Below the pieces are notes generated by a model, which was given only the letters and a program-made list of their open reading frames with translations, was not told where the DNA came from and searched no databases. The position numbers were made by a program, and so were the translations under genes. From assembly GCA_027459365.1 (NCBI GenBank), contig DAIDIM010000004.1:1-5514 (forward strand): a DNA stretch of 5,514 nucleotides, in the 5' to 3' direction. The DNA comes from Chlamydiota bacterium. Lineage in GTDB: Bacteria; Chlamydiota; Chlamydiia; Chlamydiales; SM23-39. This document shows positions 1 through 5,514 of this stretch, piece after piece (position 1 is the stretch's first letter; each line of letters opens with the position of its first letter).

Positions 1-2
1 CC

Positions 3-559
3 GATGCCTCTCCAAAGGCATTAAACTTCCCTGTGTACGATTTAGACGCCCTATTTAGGCAAAAAATGGAACTACCTAGAACTAACCAAGGGGGTCAATA
101 TGTACATAAATTGCCCGAGAATTATATATAGGCCCTCAAGCCCATCACTTTCCACAACGATATAATTGGAATCAGATCAGATTTGATCGTGAATTTGAAG
201 TGATTGAGGTAGAATCTCTTACAGGATCAGATCTTGGATTTGATGAAAAAGAGCCTAAGCATAACAATACGGCTCAAGAAGCAAATAAGACACAGTTAGT
301 TCGTGTAAAGGCATTTCGTGATGCGGGAGCATTGCCTATGGATTCCCTTGATGGAGAGGGTACGACGAATAAGAAAACGGATTATACAAATGCGCCGACA
401 ACGAATGAAGACAACTTTGTCTACTCTGCAAATAGTACTCCTAAAAATACTAAATCTTTGCTTCCAAGTGATGAGACGTCAATCAGAGAAGAGAAAAAGC
501 ATTCGGACATCGTCGAGAAGAAGAACTCTGACAATTGCTTGTGCTGCCTAATTGCATAA
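3..559 (+). pseudogene. Frameshifted 3' part of a gene for a hydrophilic protein with a C-terminal CaaX motif
   Basis: I do not recognise the family. The frame beginning at base 3 is open and protein-like for 42 codons (ending ...LPENYI) and stops at the TAG at 129-131. The frame starting at 131 continues with equally protein-like sequence (GPQAHHFPQRYNWNQIRF...) for 142 codons to the TAA at 557-559. Deleting one TA from the (TA)4 run at 123-130 joins them into one 184-residue C-terminal part; the true start lies left of the window. Roughly the last 110 residues are polar, rich in Asn, Thr, Lys, Asp and Glu, and look disordered. The protein ends Asn-Cys-Leu-Cys-Cys-Leu-Ile-Ala, so Cys-Leu-Ile-Ala fits a CaaX prenylation box with two nearby cysteines. 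No signal peptide or membrane segment is visible. A GTG at 200 could start a 119-residue product in the second frame, but no good ribosome binding site precedes it. It could be a decayed gene, a phase-variable gene or a sequencing error. An effector role is inference. Confidence 0.6.
123..130. repeat. (TA)4 dinucleotide run at the reading-frame break
   Basis: Four TA units lie exactly where the left-edge gene changes frame. Three units give an uninterrupted reading Asn-Tyr-Ile-Gly-Pro; four units give a TAG stop one codon after the Ile. Short dinucleotide runs can slip during replication, so this may be a simple mutation, an on/off switch or a base-calling error. The run is short for a contingency repeat. 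Confidence 0.6.
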
Positions 560-564
560 AATAG

Positions 565-629
565 AAGAAGTTTGTAAATGCACTATCCAATAAATCAGTG
601 TTTTAATCTGATTTAGGGCAAACTTTTTT
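565..629. terminator. Candidate terminator: nested dyad between convergent genes
   Basis: The outer arms AAGTTTG (568-574) and CAAACTT (619-625) are perfectly complementary and can extend outward to 565/628 with A-T and one G-T pair. Nested inside are TAAATCAG (591-598) and CTGATTTA (608-615), an 8-bp perfect stem around a 9-base loop. On the + strand the right arm runs into six T (624-629), which suits termination of the CaaX gene ending at 559. On the - strand the exit side is only moderately T-rich (CTTCTATTTT). The right half lies inside the end of the leftward TPR gene. The inner stem is all but two pairs A-T and the internal loop is lopsided, so this is a candidate only. Confidence 0.35.
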
Positions 630-2105
630 GATTTTCTGACGAAGTTCAAGAAGTGCTTTTGGATTGTGATTCTTTTCTTTCACCAGCTTTTCGGCAACCG
701 TTAGATATTTCCAGGCTTGTGGGAAATTGTGACGCTGGGCATGGATGGCTGACAGATAATAGTTCACTGTGGGATCGTTTGGGTGAATTGCGATGTATTT
801 CTCCAATATAGGGAGCGCCTCTTTTTCTCGCCCCATTTGAAGATAGGTGATTGCAAGTGAGAGGAGTCCTTGCCGGAATTTTGGATATTTCGCCACAACC
901 GATTCGATTTTTTTCCGTTTGTTGAGGATGGAGGTGCTCGTCTCATCCACTTCGGAAAAGACAACGCGTATGCTCTCTGCATCGGTAAGACCCGCGAGAT
1001 AATCTTCTGAGACTGTGTCGGTTGAGATTGCATGACTGGGGATGACTCCATGCACTTTTTGTAAGAGCTCTTTGCCCTCTTTTTCTTTGCCGACGAATAG
1101 GTAGTTAAATCCGAGGAACATGTTCAGAAGGTAGTCATTGGGAAGGAATGGCATTGCTTTATGATAGAGTTCGATTGCACGATGTGGGTCTTCTCGATGC
1201 CAGGAAACGGCTGCTTGGTTCATAAATGCAAGGCCGATCACCTCTTTGGGATTTCTTGTTTGGAGAGATTTCGTCTCCATGCCTAAAAAAACTTCAGAGG
1301 GGAGATCAATTCCCCGTGCTGTTGTTTCAATATTTGTGATTTCCCCATCTTCTGCTACATACCGCACGTAGATGTGGCCGGGGGGTGTGACCGATTCGAG
1401 TGGGAGTTCGAGTCTTTGGGCGAGGCTTAAATAGAGGATAGAAACGCCGAGGCAGACCCCTTTTCTGCTGTCGAGAACGGAGGGGAGAAAGGTGTAAAGA
1501 TCGATGTCTTTTGCATGGAGTGAATGGGGAGGAAAGCGAAAGCGCATTTCTGAAAAAATGTAATCGTTGATGGCCCGAATTTTTTCTTTTGCGGTGGCAT
1601 TGGTGGGAAGGCGCGCAAGAATTTGGAGAGCCATTAAGTCGAGAGTTGCTTCGTAACTTTGGATTTTTTCTTTCAAATCTCCCATTTCTGCGACAAGTAA
1701 ACCTCTTGCAATGTCAATTTCATCGGGGGGAAGAGAGAGGATTTCTTCTTGGTTCCAGACATTATACCCACGAAGTTTTCGATTTCCTAAATGGAGAGAG
1801 AGCCGATCGATGACAGCATGTTGTTCTGTGCTCAGAAGGGGCGTTTCCTCCTGTGTTGTCCGATTCACAAGGGAGAGGATCGGTTGCAGATCAAGATTTG
1901 GGAAAATAAGTTCTGGATCGCCGCTTCCCTTCAGCAATTCCCAGGCGTGTCGAAGAGCGGCTCTGCCGACGCTGGTTTTTGGATAGAGCTCGTAGAATGC
2001 AAAATGTTGCGCAACAGAGGTTGGATCAAGTGTGGAGTAGAGAGATTGCAGCGTTTCAGCATGGAGAGAAATGCACAATAGGATCAGCTTAAGTAATCTC
2101 ATCAT
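603..2105 (-). CDS. Exported transglutaminase-like protein with TPR repeats (SirB1-like)
   Basis: This is a 500-residue protein. Residues 1-16 (MMRLLKLILLCISLHA) form a short signal peptide with likely cleavage after SLHA, so it should act outside the cytoplasmic membrane. Residues ~172-265 resemble the transglutaminase-like core of the SirB1 family: RKGVCLGVSILYLSLA (Cys218), PPGHIYVRY (His244) and NIETTARG (Glu260) fit a Cys-His-acid set. Many SirB1-type proteins lack the Cys, so activity is possible here. Residues ~291-358 and ~409-477 hold about four TPR units, for example LAITYLQMGREKEALPILEKYIAIHPND. Substrate and partner are unknown. The start at 2105 is preferred over an upstream TTG (2117) because GAGGA at 2111-2115 sits 5 bases before it; a second ATG at 2102 is 8 bases away and equally plausible. 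The gene overlaps the end of ftsK by 17 bp, so it is probably co-transcribed and translationally coupled. An envelope or division role is inferred from its neighbours. Confidence 0.85.
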   Translation of the reverse strand: MMRLLKLILLCISLHAETLQSLYSTLDPTSVAQHFAFYELYPKTSVGRAALRHAWELLKGSGDPELIFPNLDLQPILSLVNRTTQEETPLLSTEQHAVIDRLSLHLGNRKLRGYNVWNQEEILSLPPDEIDIARGLLVAEMGDLKEKIQSYEATLDLMALQILARLPTNATAKEKIRAINDYIFSEMRFRFPPHSLHAKDIDLYTFLPSVLDSRKGVCLGVSILYLSLAQRLELPLESVTPPGHIYVRYVAEDGEITNIETTARGIDLPSEVFLGMETKSLQTRNPKEVIGLAFMNQAAVSWHREDPHRAIELYHKAMPFLPNDYLLNMFLGFNYLFVGKEKEGKELLQKVHGVIPSHAISTDTVSEDYLAGLTDAESIRVVFSEVDETSTSILNKRKKIESVVAKYPKFRQGLLSLAITYLQMGREKEALPILEKYIAIHPNDPTVNYYLSAIHAQRHNFPQAWKYLTVAEKLVKEKNHNPKALLELRQKIKKVCPKSD

Positions 2106-4377
2106 CCATTTCCTCAAGGGAATGATTGCTTAAGACTCTGCGCGGTTTTGCGCCGTCTTGAGGGCTAATGATCCCATTTTCTTCCAACTCATCCATGAGG
2201 CCGGCAGCCCTTGCATAACCGATTTTCAGTTTGCGTTGAAGGTAGGTGGTCGAGGCATTCTTTGAACTGACCACGATATTGAGTGCTTGTTCATAGAGGC
2301 TGTCTTTCCCTTTGGGTTCACTTGATTCTGTGAGATCGTTCGATTTAAAGGAATCAAAGGATGGAATTAAATAATTTGGCTCTGAGGTGGAGGTAATGTG
2401 TCGGATCACTTTGTTGATATCTTCATCGCTGATGTAGGCCCCTTGCGCGCGGATCAGCTGAGAAGAGCCGGGTGGTAGGAAGAGGAGATCGCCGTTTCCG
2501 AGCAAGCTTTCAGCGCCCACATCATCGAGAATGATTTGCGAGTTAATGCGGCTTGCTACTTTAAAAGAAATGCGGGTTGGAATGTTTGCTTTAATGATCC
2601 CTGTAATGACCTCTCTTGATGGACGCTGCGTTGCTAAAATGAGGTGAATGCCAACGGCACGGGCCATTTGTGCAATGCGGGCAATCGGTGTTTCAATATC
2701 GGCGCTTGATACCATCATCAAATCGGCAAATTCGTCCACCATTGCGACAATGAAGGGCATCTGGTCGGGAATTGGGATATTGAGCGTATTTTCGAGCTCT
2801 TTATTGATTGTGCGACTATTGAATGCAGAGATATTCCTTAAGCCCAATTGTTTTAAAATTTCATAGCGCACCTGCATTTCTTTGACAAGCCATTGCAAGG
2901 CAGCATAGGCACCATGAGCTTCTGTAATCACCGGTGCAATCATGTGAGGAAGACGGGAGTACTGAGTCAATTCCACTTTTTTCGGATCGATCATCAAGAA
3001 TTTGATCTCTTCAGGGCGCGCATTCATCAGAATGGACATCACGATCGTATTGACGCAGACAGATTTTCCTGAACCTGTTGCACCTGCGATGAGAAGATGG
3101 GGCATCTTCGCAAGATCAGAGAAGACCCAATCGCCATTGATTGCTTTTCCAAGCAAAATGGGGATATGCATTTTCTTATTCTTCTGCGTGTATGCGTTCA
3201 GCATCTCCTTAAAATTGACCTCCTGCGGATGGATTGCAGGAACTTCAACACCCACAGCTGCTTTCCCTGGAATCGGCGCTACAATACGGATCGATTTGGC
3301 TTGCATGTTCAGTGCAATGTCATTTTCTAATGCCTTGATTCTCTGTACTTTAACACCAACAGAAGGGTGTACCTCAAAAGAGGTTATGGTTGGTCCACTG
3401 TTGATTTCCCCCACTTTTGCCTCAATGCCAAAGCTGCGCAGTGTCTCTTCAAGAACCGCCGCCTGATGCATCAGATCTTTTTTCAGTGTTGGTTGATCTG
3501 TCTTTTGGGTTGGCGCCGATAATAAATGTGCTTGAGGTGCTGAATAGTTGCCGCTTGAGGGGAGAATCAAACTTTTCGTTGGGACTGCAATGGGTTCTTT
3601 CTTGGGAGGAACGATTTTTGGCTTGATTCTCTCCTGAGTGATCACTTCAGCGAGTTTTTTTTCTTCTGGCAGATTAATTTTAATCTTATTTGGAGTGGAT
3701 ACATCATCTTGTCGAATGACTTTTTTGATCTCTTTTGGGAGACTTTTTTTATTCCACCATTGCATCAATGCACGGACAACCGAAATGGTTGTTCTCCCAA
3801 TGACCTGAAGTACTGTCCAAAGGGGAACTCTTGTTAAAAAAAGAAAAGAAATGAGCGCTAAAGATGAAAAAATGAGGGTGCAGCCGGTCGGATTTAACAC
3901 TCTTTGCAATGGGATAATGGGGAGATCGACGTAGAGAAAGTAAAAAGGGATGCCTCCTAAATTATGTCTTACAACAGTATGGAGATGGAATGTGGCACTT
4001 TCAGAAATAATGGAATGGGTCCACCTACGAGCTGCCTCGGGATAACTGTCAGCAAATACAGTGAGAAGAGCAGAGCACGAGATCAGTAGGACAAAAAAGT
4101 AGAGATGATCGTAGTTGGAATAGGGATTTTTCTTGTTTGTGAGAAGATTGATCGACAGCCAAAATAAGTAGAGGGGGAATAGATACGAAGCAAGTCCAAA
4201 AAGATAGGCGCCCCCTAAAGCTGCAATGTAGCCTACATATCCAAGCCAATTAACCGTTGGATCGAGAAAAGTAAAGCTGGCAAGGGCGATGAATGATAGA
4301 CAGGACGAAACAAGGAACATGATCGCTTTTGCATCATTGGGAATCGGTTTTCTTTTCGTTTTTAATTTTTTAGCCAT
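2089..4377 (-). CDS. ftsK: DNA translocase FtsK (FtsK/SpoIIIE family)
   Basis: FtsK is a septum-anchored, ATP-driven DNA pump that moves the chromosome termini at division and activates XerCD recombination at dif. The protein has 762 residues, close to SpoIIIE-sized members and far shorter than E. coli FtsK because the linker is short. Four or five membrane segments lie in residues ~19-185, followed by a Lys/Pro-rich linker (~205-320), the alpha domain (~325-410, with SFGIEAKVGEINSGPTITSF) and the RecA-like motor. Walker A is GATGSGKS at 432-439; Walker B is VDEFADL with Asp548 and Glu549. The family motif ATQRPS is followed by the conserved IKANIPTRISF stretch. The C-terminal winged-helix gamma domain (~692-752) should read the polar KOPS DNA signals. 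ATG at 4377 (MAKKLKTKRK) is preferred over a TTG at 4413, which would extend the protein into the uppP overlap without family support. No clear ribosome binding site precedes it; the 16-bp overlap with uppP suggests translational coupling. Confidence 0.96.
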   Translation of the reverse strand: MAKKLKTKRKPIPNDAKAIMFLVSSCLSFIALASFTFLDPTVNWLGYVGYIAALGGAYLFGLASYLFPLYLFWLSINLLTNKKNPYSNYDHLYFFVLLISCSALLTVFADSYPEAARRWTHSIISESATFHLHTVVRHNLGGIPFYFLYVDLPIIPLQRVLNPTGCTLIFSSLALISFLFLTRVPLWTVLQVIGRTTISVVRALMQWWNKKSLPKEIKKVIRQDDVSTPNKIKINLPEEKKLAEVITQERIKPKIVPPKKEPIAVPTKSLILPSSGNYSAPQAHLLSAPTQKTDQPTLKKDLMHQAAVLEETLRSFGIEAKVGEINSGPTITSFEVHPSVGVKVQRIKALENDIALNMQAKSIRIVAPIPGKAAVGVEVPAIHPQEVNFKEMLNAYTQKNKKMHIPILLGKAINGDWVFSDLAKMPHLLIAGATGSGKSVCVNTIVMSILMNARPEEIKFLMIDPKKVELTQYSRLPHMIAPVITEAHGAYAALQWLVKEMQVRYEILKQLGLRNISAFNSRTINKELENTLNIPIPDQMPFIVAMVDEFADLMMVSSADIETPIARIAQMARAVGIHLILATQRPSREVITGIIKANIPTRISFKVASRINSQIILDDVGAESLLGNGDLLFLPPGSSQLIRAQGAYISDEDINKVIRHITSTSEPNYLIPSFDSFKSNDLTESSEPKGKDSLYEQALNIVVSSKNASTTYLQRKLKIGYARAAGLMDELEENGIISPQDGAKPRRVLSNHSLEEMDDEIT
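2111..2116 (-). promoter_or_regulatory. Ribosome binding site of the TPR gene, inside ftsK
   Basis: TGAGGA on the - strand is a good Shine-Dalgarno sequence within the last codons of ftsK. It lies 5 and 8 bases before the tandem ATG codons at 2105 and 2102. It excludes the TTG at 2117 as the start, since that codon would lie upstream of the site. Confidence 0.65.
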
Positions 4378-5123
4378 GGAATTGCGATCAGTCCAACAAT
4401 TAAACAATACCAAGCAAATGGTCGAATCAAACCACGCTCATAAATCCAGAATACTATTCTACAAGAGAAAAGTCCACACCCGAAAGAGGCTAAAAATCCG
4501 GCTAAGTAGTATGTCCAATGGACAATGGATTCAGATCCCCCTTTTAAAAGCTTGATTGTTTCCAAACACTCTCCACCTAAAATCGTCGGTATTGCGAGTA
4601 AGAATGAAAATTTTGCCCCTTCCAACAAACTCCAACCACAAAAACGGGCCATCGCAATGGTTGAACCACTTCTCGAAATTCCCGGGATGAGTGCAAGCGC
4701 TTGCGCCATTCCAATCCAGAGGAAATGTTGACTCGGCTTTTGCCATTTTGCAGGTTTGCTTTTATTTACAAACGAAGCGGCAAACAAGATGGCAGACGTT
4801 ACGATCAGAAAATAACCCAAATAAATAGGATTGGAAAGGGTAACACGTACAGGTTTTAGAAGAAAATATGCGGGGACTAAGGGGCATAGGGCGATAAAAA
4901 AAAATTTCCACTTAAAAAAGAGTTGAAAGAGCTCTTTGCGAAGATAGATAAGAAGAGCAAGTAAGGTCCCAGTATGGAGGAGAAGATCAAAATAGAGAAG
5001 ATGCTCTCCATCGGGTATATGCATCAGTTTTTTGAAAAGGCGTAAGTGTGCTGAGGAGCTCACTGGGAAAAATTCAGTGATCCCTTGGACAATTCCCAGG
5101 ATAATTGCTTGAATCAAAGTCAT
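4362..5123 (-). CDS. uppP: Undecaprenyl-diphosphatase UppP (BacA family)
   Basis: UppP is an integral membrane enzyme that removes one phosphate from undecaprenyl diphosphate, recycling the lipid carrier for peptidoglycan and other envelope polymers; extra copies give bacitracin resistance in other bacteria. The 253-residue length is normal for the family. Both signature regions are present: near the N-terminus Gln13-Gly-Ile-Thr-Glu17 followed by PVSSSAH (20-26), and PGISRSGST (147-155) with the conserved Arg151. The rest is a series of hydrophobic helices, including the typical FSFLLAIPTILGG stretch (172-184). The ATG at 5123 gives an N-terminus (MTLIQAIILGIVQGITEF) that aligns well with known members. 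It has only a weak GAG (5131-5133) 7 bases upstream, and that GAG lies in the outer arm of the fold-back element. The gene heads the leftward cluster and overlaps ftsK by 16 bp. Confidence 0.96.
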   Translation of the reverse strand: MTLIQAIILGIVQGITEFFPVSSSAHLRLFKKLMHIPDGEHLLYFDLLLHTGTLLALLIYLRKELFQLFFKWKFFFIALCPLVPAYFLLKPVRVTLSNPIYLGYFLIVTSAILFAASFVNKSKPAKWQKPSQHFLWIGMAQALALIPGISRSGSTIAMARFCGWSLLEGAKFSFLLAIPTILGGECLETIKLLKGGSESIVHWTYYLAGFLASFGCGLFSCRIVFWIYERGLIRPFAWYCLIVGLIAIPWLKN

Positions 5124-5128
5124 TTTTT

Positions 5129-5297
5129 AACTCGACTTTGTACATTTTTTGGTGGGCAGATCCGATGGAGGCGTTCGATGATTTTATTATTTTTTTTGCG
5201 AGTCAATAGCTGCAACGACCCTATTGGCGAGCAAAAAAATAACAAAAGGACGAAGCCCTCTCCGGAGATGCCAGCAAAAAATGTACAAAGTCGAGTT
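5129..5297. repeat. 169-bp fold-back (MITE-like) inverted-repeat element
   Basis: The outer 23 bases (5129-5151) are perfectly repeated in inverted orientation at 5275-5297; the arms begin AACTCGACTTTGTACA. Inward, pairing continues with mismatches and bulges: TCCG 5161-5164 with CGGA 5263-5266, GGAG 5167-5170 with the CTCT region 5258-5261, TTCG 5174-5177 with CGAA 5251-5254, T-rich 5182-5197 with A-rich 5233-5247, and CAATAG 5204-5209 with CTATTG 5221-5226 around an 11-base apex. The whole element can therefore form one long imperfect hairpin. It holds no convincing gene. TTA at both edges (5127-5129 and 5297-5299) could be a target duplication, but that is weak in AT-rich DNA. The size and shape suggest a non-autonomous mobile element; an in-place regulatory palindrome is the alternative. 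Confidence 0.7.
5233..5262 (-). terminator. Candidate tRNA-His terminator within the fold-back element
   Basis: On the - strand downstream of tRNA-His, AGGG (5259-5256) can pair with TCCT (5250-5247) around a CTTCG loop. Wobble and A-T pairs extend the stem outward. It is followed by GTTATTTTTTT. This resembles an intrinsic terminator, but the stem is weak and would compete with folding of the whole 169-bp element. Confidence 0.28.
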
Positions 5298-5302
5298 TAA
5301 AA

Positions 5303-5380
5303 TGGGGCGATCGACGGGACTCGAACCCGCGACATCTGGAACCACAATCCAACGCTCTAACCAACTGAGCTACGATCGCC
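5303..5380 (-). tRNA. tRNA-His (anticodon GTG)
   Basis: The - strand folds into a full cloverleaf: acceptor GCGATCG (5379-5373) with CGATCGC (5313-5307), D stem GCTC/GAGC, anticodon stem TTGGA/TCCAG with one end pair weakened, and T arm GCGGG-TTCGAGT-CCCGT. The loop TTGTGGT places the anticodon GTG at 5345-5343. The extra 5' G (-1) at 5380 faces C73 at 5306, the identity element read by histidyl-tRNA synthetase. The 3' CCA is encoded (5305-5303). It is transcribed leftward, toward uppP. Confidence 0.97.
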
Positions 5381-5392
5381 ATGAATGGAACT

Positions 5393-5421
5393 ATTTTATA
5401 GAACAGCGATCTATTCGTCAA
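5393..5421 (-). promoter_or_regulatory. Sigma70-type promoter of tRNA-His
   Basis: On the - strand TTGACG (5421-5416) and TAAAAT (5398-5393) are separated by exactly 17 bases. The -10 box ends 12 bases before the first tRNA base, so transcription should begin only a few bases ahead of the tRNA. Both boxes are close to the housekeeping consensus. The same transcript could read on into uppP if it is not terminated. Confidence 0.75.
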
Positions 5422-5430
5422 CAGCAGGGA

Positions 5431-5514
5431 TTATCGAGCCATTCCCGATGTGCCTCTTCGACGCCATTCGGGAATCTTTTCGACGATTTTACCGCCATTT
5501 TTCGCAAAGCCATA
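5431..5514 (-). CDS. Possible 3' end of a leftward gene, cut by the window edge
   Basis: One - strand frame is open from the window edge to a TAA at 5433-5431 and would end ...IPEWRRRGTSGMAR. A second frame is open to a TGA at 5420-5418, inside the -35 box of the tRNA promoter, and would end ...EEAHREWLDNPCC. I recognise neither, and so short a stretch cannot show which frame, if any, is coding. An inverted repeat ATTCCCGA (5441-5448) / TCGGGAAT (5468-5475) also lies here. Confidence 0.22.
   Translation of the reverse strand, partial: YGFAKNGGKIVEKIPEWRRRGTSGMAR

Noticed and set aside
171..182. ATCAG repeat (ATCAGATCAGAT) in the left gene
   Set aside because: It is a very short tandem match within coding sequence, with no sign of copy variation or function.
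200..559. A complete 119-residue gene starting at the GTG at 200
   Set aside because: The same frame is already protein-like upstream of 200, no good ribosome binding site precedes the GTG, and removing one TA at 123-130 joins it to coding sequence further left.
3002..3466. 154-residue + strand open frame opposite ftsK
   Set aside because: It lies entirely antisense to the conserved motor domain of ftsK, has no recognisable motif and mirrors ftsK codon structure.
4525..4746. Short open frames on both strands within uppP
   Set aside because: They overlap the conserved PGISRSGST region of uppP in other frames and have no independent support.
5181..5206. Possible uppP promoter on the - strand: TTGACT and TAAAAT inside the fold-back element
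   Set aside because: The spacing is only 14 bases, too short for a standard sigma70 promoter, and A/T runs make such matches easy. Kept only as a possibility for transcript mapping.
5221..5421. 66-residue - strand open frame containing VAQLVRALDCGSRCRGFESRRS
   Set aside because: This is the familiar false protein produced by translating through a tRNA gene; the region is tRNA-His and its flanks.
5441..5475. Inverted repeat ATTCCCGA / TCGGGAAT near the right edge
   Set aside because: The 8-bp stem has a 19-base loop and only a short T run on one side; it is too weak to call a terminator or operator.

Overview
The window looks like chromosomal DNA from a bacterium that lives with eukaryotic cells. 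My best guess is an environmental chlamydia-like organism (Chlamydiota), but no marker here proves the phylum. The guess rests on the moderately AT-rich coding style, a division/envelope gene set and, above all, a protein at the left edge that ends in a eukaryotic-type CaaX lipidation motif. Such motifs are known from effectors of intracellular bacteria.

Layout. (1) 3-559, + strand: the 3' part of a hydrophilic protein gene of unknown family. Its frame is broken at a (TA)4 repeat (123-130), and removing one TA unit restores one continuous frame. The C-terminus is Cys-Leu-Cys-Cys-Leu-Ile-Ala, a CaaX box with extra cysteines just upstream. (2) 560-629: a nested dyad between and across the ends of two convergent genes, possibly their terminator. 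(3) 603-5123, all on the - strand: a tight three-gene cluster read uppP -> ftsK -> exported transglutaminase-like/TPR protein. Consecutive genes overlap by 16 and 17 bp. (4) 5129-5297: a 169-bp fold-back element whose outer 23 bp are perfect inverted repeats. It fills nearly all the space between uppP and the tRNA gene. (5) 5303-5380, - strand: tRNA-His(GTG) with encoded CCA, driven by a near-consensus promoter at 5393-5421. (6) 5431-5514: perhaps the end of another leftward gene, too short to identify.

How the genes may work together. UppP regenerates the undecaprenyl-phosphate carrier for cell-wall precursors. FtsK couples septum formation to chromosome dimer resolution and DNA translocation. 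The third protein is predicted to be exported, with an intact Cys-His-Glu set in a transglutaminase-like fold plus TPR repeats, so the cluster reads as an envelope/division operon. The leader of that operon lies entirely inside the fold-back element, so the element probably supplies or controls its translation start.

The two observations most worth following up are the CaaX protein with its repeat-based frameshift, and the MITE-like palindrome wedged between tRNA-His and the uppP start codon.
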